The translations under genes were made by a program, and so were the position numbers. A model generated the notes under the pieces. That model saw only the letters and a program-made list of their open reading frames with translations, was not told where the DNA came from and ran no database searches. This document shows positions 18,197 through 27,663 of a stretch of DNA of 64,000 nt, one piece after another (position 1 is the stretch's first letter; every line of letters starts with the position of its first letter). This stretch comes from Ruminococcus flavefaciens (GTDB taxonomy: Bacteria > Bacillota > Clostridia > Oscillospirales > Ruminococcaceae), in the NCBI RefSeq assembly GCF_900119075.1, contig NZ_FPIP01000002.1:310001-374000 (forward strand), in the 5' to 3' direction.

Positions 18197-19679
18197 TATA
18201 ACGCTCCTTCAGTGTATCTTTCATTTCCGGGAAGTTACTGAACGGTTCTGACAGAAATAGTCTGTCTATAACGCCATTTACATCTGTGGCACCTGCACCA
18301 AGTGCAAATTTTATCATCAAATCAGCTTTCAATTCGACCTCGGCTTTTCTTTCGTCAGTTACTTCTTCATCTATAACATTCTGAGATTTATCAATATATA
18401 TCTGCTGAAAAGGTATGTTACTCTCGATTTCTTCCAGAAGCATATCGAGGTAAGGGAGCGCATCCTCGTTGATTTTTTCCTTTATAAGGTCAAAAACCTT
18501 GGAATCACGGTTGATACGGTATGTAAACAGCCCCTCACGTAGACTTACACGATCCCATACATAGTCCATATCCTCGTCAACCTTTGCTACTCTGCCCCTG
18601 TAGGTCTGTTTTTGAACAGATCTGTCCATAGCATCATCAACAGCCTTGGTAAGACGTTTACGGATAGAGGGGGGGATAGTAGCACTCTGTTTCTTTATAT
18701 CTATACCCCATATATCATCAAGAGTATTTGGAATATCAACCCTTATCCTGGCATACTTGGTAAGCTCATCACGATGTCTGTTGAACCATGTTCCCCATAC
18801 AATAAGCCTTTCATTGCGATATATATAGAATCCCTGCTTGGAACGGTAATTCTCTATACCGCCAGAGCGTTTCTTGTCTTCAGGTGAAAGATCCTTCTGA
18901 AAAGGAAGAATATACGGCTGAACATATACAGCCTGATCTTTCCCATCAGAATCAGGAATCATGATTTTTATTTCTCTGCGGATATTGGTCTTGTTATGAT
19001 TTTCAAGGAAGGGATCAAAACCTTCGAGCTGAAAATTATTTATCTTTATTCGGACAGCGGATTTATCATTTCTGTTAAGGAAACGATGAAAAATCAGCGA
19101 AAGATAATCCGATGTTTCTGTCATGTGTGTGCTGAGAGCGCCATAAACATTACCTGTTGATTTTTCCATCAGGTCAAAGTTCTCCCACAGCACAACGGTA
19201 CCGCTGTCAAGATTATCCAGATAATCTGTAAAACGTATTTCGCTTATTTGTTTTGCGGCACACTCAACAACATACCAGTCACGTTTTTCTTCAATAACAT
19301 CAAGATCCCAGATATATGCCGAAATCTTGCTATCTTTTTTACTTATTACTGTCAGTTTACGGCACTGAGAAAGAGACGCTGCCTTTAATCCGAGTCCGAA
19401 TCTTCCGAGGTCGTCATCGGATCTGCCGTTCCTTTTGGCTTCACTGCCGTATTTCATAGCATCAAACAACTCTGCTTTTGTCATACCGTTTCCATTATCA
19501 CATATTGCTACATAGCATTCTGAAGGATCTACAGGAAAATGAAGTATAACTTCATGAGCGTGAGCACTTATACTATTATCTATAATATCAGCTATGGCAC
19601 TTTCAAACGAATAGCCCATTGCTCTCATTGATGTCATAAGAACGTCTGCTGTCGGTTTGTTCTCTCTGAGTCTGCTCAT
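18174..19679 (-). CDS. MORC/MutL-like GHKL ATPase
   Basis: 501 residues, first gene of the operon. The GHKL ATP-binding fold shows IADIIDNSISA (motif N, about 35-45), CDNGNGMTKAE (motif G1, about 70-80) and GRFGLGLKAASLSQC (motif G2, about 103-117). An S5-like transducer region follows. Prokaryotic MORC-type ATPases of this kind were described by Iyer and colleagues (2008) as parts of restriction systems with Z1, AIPR and nuclease partners. ATP-driven dimer closure would gate the complex on DNA. RBS AAGGTG lies 7 bp upstream; the promoter is at 19750-19778. Confidence 0.85.
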   Translation of the reverse strand: MSRLRENKPTADVLMTSMRAMGYSFESAIADIIDNSISAHAHEVILHFPVDPSECYVAICDNGNGMTKAELFDAMKYGSEAKRNGRSDDDLGRFGLGLKAASLSQCRKLTVISKKDSKISAYIWDLDVIEEKRDWYVVECAAKQISEIRFTDYLDNLDSGTVVLWENFDLMEKSTGNVYGALSTHMTETSDYLSLIFHRFLNRNDKSAVRIKINNFQLEGFDPFLENHNKTNIRREIKIMIPDSDGKDQAVYVQPYILPFQKDLSPEDKKRSGGIENYRSKQGFYIYRNERLIVWGTWFNRHRDELTKYARIRVDIPNTLDDIWGIDIKKQSATIPPSIRKRLTKAVDDAMDRSVQKQTYRGRVAKVDEDMDYVWDRVSLREGLFTYRINRDSKVFDLIKEKINEDALPYLDMLLEEIESNIPFQQIYIDKSQNVIDEEVTDERKAEVELKADLMIKFALGAGATDVNGVIDRLFLSEPFSNFPEMKDTLKERYNGKSGKS

Positions 19680-19749
19680 CTATGGATCACCTTACAATCA
19701 TTTAGTATAGTTTTGTGTATAGTGATGTTTTTTTGTTATATCCAATTAC

Positions 19750-19778
19750 ATTATATCATAAATTGCGGTTCATTGCAA
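19750..19778 (-). promoter_or_regulatory. Sigma-A promoter of the six-gene MORC/Z1 operon
   Basis: Minus strand: TTGCAA (19773-19778), 17-bp spacer, TATAAT (19750-19755), 70 bp upstream of the first start codon. Confidence 0.75.
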
Positions 19779-19831
19779 TATTTTTGTAAAAATATTTCGA
19801 GCTATTTTCAATATTTTTGTATACAACAAAC

Positions 19832-19862
19832 AAAACGCCCTGCCTAATAATTCAGAGCGTTT
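19832..19862 (-). terminator. Terminator downstream of the Hachiman genes
   Basis: On the minus strand AAACGCTCTG pairs with CAGGGCGTTT (one mismatch) and is followed by TTGTTTGTTG. It separates the hamB end from the MORC operon promoter. No gene is seen from 19863 to 20036. Confidence 0.6.
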
Positions 19863-20036
19863 CATATTATTTAGCTTTATTCAACAAATAATGCTACCTA
19901 AGAACCAAATCAGAAAAAAATCTGCGAAATAAATGTCGACATTCATTTATGAAAAGCAGTTAAACATAGGGGCGTTTTGAACTACCTCAATATTTACGAT
20001 GTTTGGAGCATAGTTTGTGTGGTATGTAGTAGCTTT

Positions 20037-22118
20037 TTAGTATACTAATCGTTCTATGATAAACTTAGATACTACACTTATGTTATTCAATTGAGAAATA
20101 TGTTGCTTTAATAGCACCTGTAAATCAGTTATATTTGAAAAATCGTTTCCAATAACGGATATAATGGTATCTATATCGCCATCATATACTCCCATATCCT
20201 TCAACATTTTTTTGTTTGGAGCATTGATATAATATATGATTTCAATATTCTTTAAAAGCCTATCATGCAGAGTATCAATTAAATGAGGATATAGTTTATC
20301 ACATTTCATAAAAAACTGGATTAGGCATACTTTACTATAGAAATCAAATTCTATAAAGCTATTCTTTAATCTGATAGTTTTATTTATTATTAGTGAAATA
20401 TCAACATAAGGGTAGAAAGCTTTAGTTGCTTCTACCACGTCGTAGACAGATTGTCTTCTTAGATAAGTTAATCTATTTATTATAAATGTTTTTAGTTTGA
20501 AATCATATTTTTTATTTTCCAATATTTGCATTAAAATTCGAATTAATTCAAGTTTGCCTTTTGCATCGTTCTTATTAAGTTGGTTTAGTATATCAAGTAA
20601 CTTTGATTTGTTTTGATCATATTTCTCAAGCAAATATTTTACCGTTGAAAAGCGATATTTTCTTGCGATTTGACTCTTATATTCATCATATGATATGTTA
20701 AGCCTTTGTAAAACTTGCGTAAACTCTGGATGCTGTGTATAATTTCCGAAATTAATATCCATATCTATACTTGTATCTGTTAATTCAAATTCAATTGATT
20801 TTAATGCTTGCTCCTTTTGATATGTTGGATCATTTGGGCTTTTAATGTAGTGAGCTATCCCCAAAAAGTGTTGATACAATCGACCGGTTCGACCAACTAA
20901 ATTATAAAAATCAAAAGCGTCAAATACTTGTCTGTAACTTCGATTTGGCTTTGAAATAATAATGTTTTGAGCAGTTGTATTAACTCCCTCCAATAAAGTT
21001 GATGTGCAAATTAATCTGGTGTAATGCGAATTATCATCGTTAAACAAAGAAAGTTCCAACATTCTGATTCCTAACGGTAGTTGTCCATGATGAACCAGAA
21101 ACCCTTTTTCAAGCGCCTTAATAATAGACCACTCAGGATGAATCTCTCTTTTTCCCCATGAAATAAAATCGGCAAGAATTTTATTACTGTTTGATGCAGT
21201 CCCTGTATTATACAAAGTAGTACCACTGATATATTTATCTATTTCTATAACAGTAGGAAAATATATAAGAGTATTTTCGTTTTGAGGTATAGTCTTGAGT
21301 ACTTTATCGACATATTTTAATCTATCTTCTTCGCTAATAATATCATACGTAATTACGTCATTAACCACAGGTGAATAATTAGTTGAATAGAATATTGGTG
21401 TATCTTGGAGTTTGTCAAGGTTTTCAATGCCACTTATAAATGGAGCCAATAATACATATTTACTACTTATTTTAACCATGTTATAATACGCTATATTTAG
21501 AATTAAAATACGGTCGTTTGATGTATCCTTCTGTAGCTTATATACTTCGTCAATTACAAGAAAATCAACAATAGGAAATATGGATATTACATTTTCATCA
21601 ATAACTCTATCATGCGTAACGATAAAAATATTCTTTTTTGAAAAATCATATTTCTTATCAGGATCAATTGAAAGATGAATATTATATTCTGAAAATTGGC
21701 TTTTATATTTCTTTATAATTTTTTGCTTGTATTCATCAATTAGCGCTAATGTCGGAACAACCATAACAACCGTATGTGGTTTATATCGACATATATATTC
21801 AAAAACAATAAAAGTTTTTCCAAAACTTGTTGGTGCGCTAAAAACCAGACCTTTATTTTTTTCTATCAATGATAGAACTTTTCTTTGTTCTGGATGCAAT
21901 GAAATATCTTCATCTAAAGCTGAAGATGCAAAAGCATTATATACAAGAGAATCAAAAGAATAGTTACGCGAATACATCGTCAAGCCTAATGCAAACAATG
22001 AATCTGCGTTATTATTTGTAAATGCCGTTTTATCATTACTATTATTTATCTCTCGAATATAATTTTCACGATAGATCTGTATGTCATCAATTGATGAAGA
22101 AAGATTTGTATTCGCCAT
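20037..22118 (-). CDS. hamB: Hachiman helicase HamB-like protein
   Basis: 693 residues. Superfamily II helicase motifs: Walker A SAPTSFGKT (about 94-102), Walker B VIDEVY in place of DEAD/H (about 188), LICTSTLLEGVNTTAQNIII (motif V, about 370) and NLVGRTGR (motif VI, about 408). The C-terminal 250 residues are helical. The upstream gene encodes a DUF1837-like protein and the two overlap by 32 bp, which is the gene pair of Hachiman. There HamB surveys DNA and releases the HamA nuclease when phage DNA is sensed. RBS AGGTGG lies upstream of the start. The length is at the short end for HamB. Confidence 0.75.
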   Translation of the reverse strand: MANTNLSSSIDDIQIYRENYIREINNSNDKTAFTNNNADSLFALGLTMYSRNYSFDSLVYNAFASSALDEDISLHPEQRKVLSLIEKNKGLVFSAPTSFGKTFIVFEYICRYKPHTVVMVVPTLALIDEYKQKIIKKYKSQFSEYNIHLSIDPDKKYDFSKKNIFIVTHDRVIDENVISIFPIVDFLVIDEVYKLQKDTSNDRILILNIAYYNMVKISSKYVLLAPFISGIENLDKLQDTPIFYSTNYSPVVNDVITYDIISEEDRLKYVDKVLKTIPQNENTLIYFPTVIEIDKYISGTTLYNTGTASNSNKILADFISWGKREIHPEWSIIKALEKGFLVHHGQLPLGIRMLELSLFNDDNSHYTRLICTSTLLEGVNTTAQNIIISKPNRSYRQVFDAFDFYNLVGRTGRLYQHFLGIAHYIKSPNDPTYQKEQALKSIEFELTDTSIDMDINFGNYTQHPEFTQVLQRLNISYDEYKSQIARKYRFSTVKYLLEKYDQNKSKLLDILNQLNKNDAKGKLELIRILMQILENKKYDFKLKTFIINRLTYLRRQSVYDVVEATKAFYPYVDISLIINKTIRLKNSFIEFDFYSKVCLIQFFMKCDKLYPHLIDTLHDRLLKNIEIIYYINAPNKKMLKDMGVYDGDIDTIISVIGNDFSNITDLQVLLKQHISQLNNISVVSKFIIERLVY

Positions 22119-23028
22119 TCTTTTTCACCACCTTTTTCATGATTGTATCCATCATTTTCGATTTGTCTATTATTGGAAGTGAAATAAACAAATATTCAGT
22201 ATCAAGACAGAAGAATTTATTTCTTGTGATTTTTGAATTCAATAGTTTAAGATAATTTTCAATAGTTTCTCCGTTCGACTTTTTTCCGTGTGCTATAAAA
22301 GCAGGAACGCATATTTTTGTAATATTTGCCTCCTTTATAAAGTCTTCAAAAGAAATGCATACTGCTGTATGTTCACTGAAAGCCTCAGTAAAAACAGAGG
22401 ATAAATTATAGTTTTCGTTTGAAAGAACAAGTTTATATTCTTCGGATATTTGCTGCTCATATTCTTGGAATGAACGATTGATCAATGTAATAGCAGATGA
22501 AATAGTTTTGCAGACTTTTGATTCTCCAAATAAAATCATATTTTTTTTAGGATCATAGAATAATGCATCTATTCCAAAAACACTCATATTCCTATCGGTT
22601 GTACATCGAAATTTCGGTATTATACATTGAACGTTATAATACTTTGTAAGTAGTAAATGAAAAATATATTCTCCTATCTTTCCAATTTTATCCTTTTGCA
22701 ACAGTGTTTCTCCGTTTTGGTCTATAAAGGTGTATTCCTGACCTAACACATCTAAAACCTCATTTGATACATTATTATATGTGAGTAATTCTAAATCCTT
22801 ATTTAAAAAGGTACTGAGTGTAGAATATAATTTTTTGTAGTGAATCTTGTTGGGAACAAATTCTATTGGAGTTAAAGTATTTGCATAGTTAAGTAGGTTA
22901 TCTTCGCTTAAAATATAATCTGCAAAACCATTCATAAATGCTTTTGCATCATCAAAATTTGCATATACAAATGCACTTGATATTGAATCTTGATATACTG
23001 TGAACTGATCAAAACTTTTGGTAATCAT
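22087..23028 (-). CDS. hamA: Hachiman effector HamA-like (DUF1837) protein
   Basis: 313 residues. GKIGEYIFHLLLTKYY (about 118-133), FGIDALFYD (about 155-163) and ILFGESKV (about 170-177) give the Glu, Asp and E-x-K of a PD-(D/E)XK nuclease, arranged as in DUF1837. HamA is the DNA-degrading subunit of Hachiman, held inactive by HamB. It overlaps hamB and follows the DUF2971 gene by 35 bp. Start has AGAAGGGG upstream. The family call is by motif and by partner; sequence identity to characterised HamA could not be measured. Confidence 0.7.
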   Translation of the reverse strand: MITKSFDQFTVYQDSISSAFVYANFDDAKAFMNGFADYILSEDNLLNYANTLTPIEFVPNKIHYKKLYSTLSTFLNKDLELLTYNNVSNEVLDVLGQEYTFIDQNGETLLQKDKIGKIGEYIFHLLLTKYYNVQCIIPKFRCTTDRNMSVFGIDALFYDPKKNMILFGESKVCKTISSAITLINRSFQEYEQQISEEYKLVLSNENYNLSSVFTEAFSEHTAVCISFEDFIKEANITKICVPAFIAHGKKSNGETIENYLKLLNSKITRNKFFCLDTEYLFISLPIIDKSKMMDTIMKKVVKKNGEYKSFFIN

Positions 23029-23063
23029 TTAACCCCTTCTTTTTGGTAGCTACAATCATCCTA

Positions 23064-23975
23064 TTAATATCTAACGGGTATTTCTGATTGGGAAATTGAA
23101 ATACTTGATGTGTCATAATCATGTAATCTGAAATAAGTATTTAAACCAAGCTCAGTCAACTGTTGTTGCATAGTAGGTGCATAACAACACGACTTAAAAA
23201 TCGTTTTATCTTTAAATGTCACATCACAATGTGGCTGCAAAATTCCGTTCTTGTTACAATAATTTATTTTTTCGGATTTGTATATTGAATTATCTTCGTT
23301 TGTCGAATAATTGAGTACAAGACGAATCTCTTTTTCATGACTGAAGCATTGTTTTTTCATTAACAATGAGAGTTGGAATGCCGAGTCTATCAATTCCTTG
23401 CATTGTTGAGATACAGATAATTCTTTATTTTCTGCAGCCTTCATTATCATGTTCTCAATTATGTTCTCTTTATTTTTATCATCATATATAACTTTCAAAA
23501 CCGAAATATTATTCATCTGATTTAGATTTGAGAAGTCAAATCCTAAACTATAACCCTCATATTTCCCGTTTTTTAGATAGTAATTCCACATTGGAAGAGA
23601 GTCTCTGTTTTCTGAGAAACAAGCCACAAATAAACGTGAAGGATTTTTATCTATACTTAGTTTACAAGCTTCATTATAAAATTTTTCATTGATTTTGCCG
23701 ATATCATACAATCGTTTTAATTGACATTGAAATATTGCTGGAAATTCCTCGCCCTCAGAAGTATCGTTTAAAAAACGATAATCTGTAAATCGTATTTTAA
23801 CACCATTTTCCAAAATTATAAGCGGAAGAACATCAGCAGAAGTATAATGATACATTTCCCCAGAATACTTATATTGTAATTCTGGGAAATTCTTATATAC
23901 ATCTTTCATTACAACTGATAAGACAGTTGATAAAGATGATAACATCACTTCCATTCCTGACGGTATTTTACCCAT
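23064..23975 (-). CDS. DUF2971 family protein in the EcoRII/Hachiman run
   Basis: 303 residues from the ATG at 23973-23975, chosen because GAGGGG (23980-23985) precedes it; a longer frame from 24047 would overlap the EcoRII gene and lacks a site. YHYTSADVLPLII (near residue 42), FTDYRFLNDTSEGEE, FVACFSENRDSLPMWNYY and FSHEKEIRLV are the DUF2971 hallmarks. The function of the family is not known to me; it turns up often in defence islands. It lies between the restriction enzyme gene and hamA with close spacing, so it is probably co-expressed with both. Confidence 0.75.
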   Translation of the reverse strand: MGKIPSGMEVMLSSLSTVLSVVMKDVYKNFPELQYKYSGEMYHYTSADVLPLIILENGVKIRFTDYRFLNDTSEGEEFPAIFQCQLKRLYDIGKINEKFYNEACKLSIDKNPSRLFVACFSENRDSLPMWNYYLKNGKYEGYSLGFDFSNLNQMNNISVLKVIYDDKNKENIIENMIMKAAENKELSVSQQCKELIDSAFQLSLLMKKQCFSHEKEIRLVLNYSTNEDNSIYKSEKINYCNKNGILQPHCDVTFKDKTIFKSCCYAPTMQQQLTELGLNTYFRLHDYDTSSISISQSEIPVRY

Positions 23976-24018
23976 TCTACCCCTCTTTTCATATGTGTTT
24001 GATATTTTTATTGCGTTT

Positions 24019-25197
24019 TTATGGAGTGTTTTCGATTTCACGCACATAGGTGATGAATTTGCTGATTGTCCATATCCTCTCCTGTCTATCCCTTGGATAA
24101 GATGCTATATATGGCTTAGGAACAACTAAAATTACCTTTTCGGCTTCCATTTCGTCCATCTGAGCAGTTGAGATGCCTTGTTGTAAAGTGCAGAGATATT
24201 TATTCTTCCCACGCAACCTGTCAGCTTCATTTATGACTTGTCTCCAACGATCCTTACAGGTCGTTTTTGCCGCCAGTGATATTATCTTATCTGTCGGGAA
24301 ATCAGCATTGTGGTAATCTGCTTGTGATGGGAATATAAAATCAGGCTTTTTATTGCCTTCGGTTATAGCCTGAGCAGTAAATCTTATATCATTACCTGAA
24401 AAAAGTGCAGCAAGATGATGTTCAAGACTTTTTCCAGCTCTGCTTTTTCTTCGGTTCAATACAGCATTCGCTGTTGAAATAAACTTCTCAACAGACGAAA
24501 AACCATGCGTTATCATATCACCATAACGTGCATACTCTAATGCTCTGAACAGCCGATACTCCGTTTCTGTCCAATCTATAAGCTTTTTATCGGGATTGCT
24601 GATAATAAAATCTTCATGATCGTAAACAATGTTTTGTATATCACGAGCAGCCCTTGACATCTCCTCGGAAGTTGGGAAGTCAACAGAAAGTCCATTTATA
24701 AACTTAGTCATTTCTGATTCTTCACGCTTTTCAGGTGCAACAAATGATATGTCTATCATTTTGTTTGTATCAGCTGGGCTGAGTCCAAAAGCGTCAAGGA
24801 ACTGATTAATCTCATCATCCGAATTAAGAATAAAGCCTGTATATGATTCTTCATCCTGCTTAGTAAATACAAATAAAGCCCCTGTATATTCTGGTCTTAG
24901 AAATTGGAAGCCTCTGCCGAAGTTGGTGATACGATACTCATTTCTTGTGCCTTGTCCATAGTAGATAAATCTTGACCTTGTTTCAGATCCGTCAAACCAT
25001 GAGATATTTGCCCATTTTTCTTTATTCGCACCTTTAATACCAGGTTCATCAAAAAGGATCGGAATGGCAGGCTTTGAAATATATATTCCAGCCTGATGAC
25101 CGCCCGTTAAACCTGTATCATTAGCGGATAAAAACTTACAGAATGATTTTTGAGCAGAAAGAACGGATTGTATTGCTTGAATTGCTGTATTTTCCAT
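24019..25197 (-). CDS. Type II restriction endonuclease, EcoRII family
   Basis: 392 residues, close to EcoRII itself (about 400). The N-terminal half (1-170, with NFGRGFQFLRPEYTGALFVF) resembles the effector-DNA binding domain. The C-terminal half carries RKSRAGKSLEHHLAALF, NKKPDFIFPS and the diagnostic KTTCKDRWRQV (about 325-335) of the EcoRII catalytic core. EcoRII cuts CCWGG and needs two sites, one as allosteric effector. The cognate methyltransferase lies 8 bp upstream in the same run. Site specificity of CCWGG is inferred from family. Confidence 0.88.
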   Translation of the reverse strand: MENTAIQAIQSVLSAQKSFCKFLSANDTGLTGGHQAGIYISKPAIPILFDEPGIKGANKEKWANISWFDGSETRSRFIYYGQGTRNEYRITNFGRGFQFLRPEYTGALFVFTKQDEESYTGFILNSDDEINQFLDAFGLSPADTNKMIDISFVAPEKREESEMTKFINGLSVDFPTSEEMSRAARDIQNIVYDHEDFIISNPDKKLIDWTETEYRLFRALEYARYGDMITHGFSSVEKFISTANAVLNRRKSRAGKSLEHHLAALFSGNDIRFTAQAITEGNKKPDFIFPSQADYHNADFPTDKIISLAAKTTCKDRWRQVINEADRLRGKNKYLCTLQQGISTAQMDEMEAEKVILVVPKPYIASYPRDRQERIWTISKFITYVREIENTP

Positions 25198-25205
25198 AGA
25201 ACACC

Positions 25206-26333
25206 TCAGTTTGTCTTATTACTGCTATCGAGTTTTTTAAGTTTTTTTACTATAAGACCTGCAACATCGGTTATCAAGGGAACAACAACTGAGTTACCAA
25301 ATTGTTTATATGCCTGTGTATCTGATACTGGTATCTTAAAGGAATCTGGAAATCCTTGAAGTCTTGCACATTCTCTTGGTGTAAGCTTTCTCGGATTTTT
25401 TCCCTTTTGTTGAATCAAAACTTCCGAGCCATCCTTATAGTATCTTGCACTCAAGGTCCTTGAAACTCCATCTACAGGAGCAATGCCATAACCAAAACCG
25501 TTACCTGCTGCCTTATGCTTTGCAGCATAGTTCTGTAAATATACCCATAATTTGTCAGATAAAGTATACTTTGTATCAACAGATGAATCAAGAATGTCTT
25601 TAATAACAGGCTTGGGCGAAACAGGAGTGAGAGCAAACTTGAAATCAATGTCATGTCCATACCGTTTTCTATCAAACCCGACTATAATTATTCGCTCTCT
25701 ATGCTGAGGAACATAATTCTGCCCATCAAGAACACTGTAAAAAACATCATAATCAAGTTCGTCCAATGATTCAAGAATAACCTTGAAAGTATGCCCTCTA
25801 TCATGACTGCACAGGTTTTTGACATTTTCCAGCATAAAAGCTTTAGGGCGTTTTTCTTTAATTATTCTGCATACATCAAAGAAAAGTGTTCCCTGAGTTT
25901 TGTCCTCAAAACCTGTTGCTCTGCCTAAGCTGTTCTTTTTTGATACTCCAGCTATTGAAAACGGCTGACAAGGAAAACCGGCTACAAGAATATCATGATC
26001 TGGAATATCAGCAGCATTTACTTTAGTAATATCTCCGTCAGGTTGTTCACCAAAATTAGCGAAATAAGTCTGCTGACAGTATTTATTCCATTCATTGGAG
26101 TATACACAGTGTCCGCCGTTCTTCTCAAACGCTAAACGCATACCGCCAATTCCGGCAAAAAGGTCAATAAAGGTAAAATCAGATTTCACTTTCATCTCCC
26201 TCCTCTGTTTATCAAGCATCTGGATTATTGCGAAAGAAACGCTTTCTTGTACAGAGATGCCGGCACTTTCCGTATAATCGGTAAGTGCTTCATATACAGA
26301 ATCATCTATTCTTAAATGCACTTGCTTAGACAT
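25206..26333 (-). CDS. EcoRII-type DNA (cytosine-5-)-methyltransferase with RHH-like N-terminus
   Basis: 375 residues. Motifs: [14 protein letters not shown] (about 56-68), [14 protein letters not shown] (about 116-127, catalytic Cys), [58 protein letters not shown]. Before the catalytic domain, residues 1-48 look like a ribbon-helix-helix: a beta strand [15 protein letters not shown] then two helices. Several C5-methyltransferases repress their own promoters through an N-terminal DNA-binding domain, usually an HTH. A direct repeat at the promoter fits the same idea here. First gene of the run ending in hamB. Start has GAGGTGA upstream. Confidence 0.88.
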   Translation of the reverse strand: MSKQVHLRIDDSVYEALTDYTESAGISVQESVSFAIIQMLDKQRREMKVKSDFTFIDLFAGIGGMRLAFEKNGGHCVYSNEWNKYCQQTYFANFGEQPDGDITKVNAADIPDHDILVAGFPCQPFSIAGVSKKNSLGRATGFEDKTQGTLFFDVCRIIKEKRPKAFMLENVKNLCSHDRGHTFKVILESLDELDYDVFYSVLDGQNYVPQHRERIIIVGFDRKRYGHDIDFKFALTPVSPKPVIKDILDSSVDTKYTLSDKLWVYLQNYAAKHKAAGNGFGYGIAPVDGVSRTLSARYYKDGSEVLIQQKGKNPRKLTPRECARLQGFPDSFKIPVSDTQAYKQFGNSVVVPLITDVAGLIVKKLKKLDSSNKTN

Positions 26334-26355
26334 AATCAGTCACCTCAGGGAAAAA

Positions 26356-26387
26356 TAATATACCATTACTTTCCCTATTATACCATT
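26356..26387 (-). promoter_or_regulatory. Two direct repeats over the promoter; candidate operator
   Basis: TAATATACCATT (26356-26367) and TATTATACCATT (26376-26387) match at 10 of 12 positions and are spaced 20 bp centre to centre, two helix turns. One copy covers the -10 box and the other lies just downstream. The RHH-like N-terminus of the methyltransferase is a candidate binder. Confidence 0.45.
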
Positions 26388-26405
26388 TAAAGCCGAAAAA
26401 GTCAA
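26377..26405 (-). promoter_or_regulatory. Promoter of the EcoRII-DUF2971-Hachiman run
   Basis: Minus strand: TTGACT (26400-26405), 17-bp spacer, TATAAT (26377-26382), about 45 bp upstream of the methyltransferase start. Confidence 0.8.
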
Positions 26406-26658
26406 TCCTAACAAATCAGAGATTTTTACTCATAAGTGGAGCTTGGGTAAGAAAAACTCTTTCAGATATTGACTATCATGAATATGTTCTCATCGAAAAG
26501 TTTTTGCATAAAAAAGCTTGACTGTGATAACAAGAAAAAGGCAATCCCACTAAGGTGGATAAATTCCGCAATGATCGTTATTTATTAATCGAATATATAT
26601 TATTATTCGACTCAATCCATAAAATTTAGTAAACCTTTGAAGCAGTGCATAGCATAAG

Positions 26659-26679
26659 AAAAACTACTTCGTAGTTTTT
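26659..26679 (+). terminator. Short hairpin with T-run
   Basis: AAAAACTAC/GTAGTTTTT around TTC, followed by further T. Possibly the relic of a lost gene. Otherwise 26406-26792 shows no gene. Confidence 0.4.
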
Positions 26680-26792
26680 TATTATAGAAAATCTTAAAGT
26701 AATCAAAACTTTTATTGAATAATCATTCCCTTATTCCAGCACAGGCAGTAACAAGGGTAGCTATCTTGTTTAATTTAATCTTATTAATTGTA

Positions 26793-27064
26793 ATGAATGA
26801 AATTACAATTTTGAGTTTGGCTCAGTAAGAACAATCACCATTGACGGTGAACCGTGGCTTGTAGGTAAAGATGTAGCTGAGATACTTGGCTATAATGAGC
26901 CTCATAAAGTAATTGCAAGACACGTTGATATCGATGACGGGATGAAACATCCCATCATCGATTCTATAGGAAGGAAACAGCAGTATAGAATAGTTTATGA
27001 TAAGGCTCTCACAGTTTCGGTTGTGAGAGCTTTTTGTGAACTAAAATATGGTCGGATTTCGTAA
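26793..27064 (+). pseudogene. BRO-N antirepressor fragment with frameshift
   Basis: ATG at 26793 opens MNEITI, then one base is missing before the frame beginning EFGSVRTITIDGEPW. This continues through VGKDVAEILGY and HVDIDDGMK to a stop at 27064. These are the BRO N-terminal domain hallmarks of phage antirepressors, normally 100-110 residues plus a C-terminal domain. Here both are lost after about 90 codons, and a terminator hairpin lies inside the end of the frame. Confidence 0.7.
27005..27035 (+). terminator. Terminator hairpin
   Basis: GCTCTCACA pairs with TGTGAGAGC over an 8-nt loop and is followed by TTTTT. A similar hairpin (GTCCTCACAG/CTGTGAGGAC) lies at 27741-27767. Confidence 0.6.
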
Positions 27065-27230
27065 AAGCATGTTTTAGTTGACAGATTTTTAAAAGTACAT
27101 TGACTTTTTCACAAACATGTATAATTATTGTAAACCTGCGCATTATACTGCAGTATAGCGAAACTAAAACTGCGTATTATCCTGCTTTTGATAGAATTTA
27201 AATCTGCGTATTATCCAAAGAGGTGCTGTT

Positions 27231-27536
27231 ATGATACTGAAACGTAAAATGTATGACAAGCTGCTGACTCTGAAAAACGAGCTGAACGGTACAAAAGCCT
27301 TTCTTATCGAAGGTGCAAGGCGTATCGGTAAGTCAACGATATGCGAGGAATTCGGCAAGAATGAGTACAAAAGCTATATCCTCATAGACTTCGCCAAGTG
27401 CCCCGATGAAGTGAAGAACTATTTCGTGAAACACATGAGCGATCTTGATACCTTCTTCATGTTGCTATCCACATACTACGGTGTGAAGCTGTATGAGCGT
27501 GAGTCGCTTATCATCTTTGATGAGGTGCAGATGTAG
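27231..27536 (+). pseudogene. Truncated AAA_14/DUF4143-type ATPase
   Basis: 101 residues with a good ribosome site (AAGAGGTG). Walker A is EGARRIGKS (about 24-32); the frame stops right after LIIFDEVQM, the Walker B. Full-length members such as the neighbour at 27818-29113 run about 430 residues, so three quarters are missing. The same DEVQ junction is present in both genes. It is probably a decayed copy, although the N-terminal P-loop fragment is intact and translatable. Confidence 0.65.
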
Positions 27537-27629
27537 GCGAGTGCTATGTCATCCACCCACGGAATCTCAGTTTCAAAGATGATATTATCTGCATACCGCC
27601 TTATATGACGATATGCCTATAATAAGAAT

Positions 27630-27663
27630 ACCGCCGCTCAGGACATACCTGAACGGCGGTTTT
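27630..27663 (+). terminator. Terminator hairpin after the truncated ATPase
   Basis: ACCGCCG-TCAGG pairs with CCTGA-CGGCGGT over ACATA, with a short T-run. Confidence 0.55.

Noticed and set aside
20037-23028. Generic helicase-nuclease restriction pair in place of Hachiman
   Set aside because: The DUF1837-like spacing of Glu, Asp and E-x-K with an overlapping SF2 helicase lacking methylase or specificity subunits fits Hachiman better; confidence is kept moderate.
24019-24047. Longer DUF2971 start at 24047
   Set aside because: It overlaps the EcoRII coding end by 29 bp and lacks a ribosome site; the start at 23975 has GAGGGG.
27537-27629. Continuation of the truncated ATPase in another frame
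   Set aside because: I read past the stop in all frames and found no sensor or DUF4143 motifs, so it looks truncated and not simply frameshifted.
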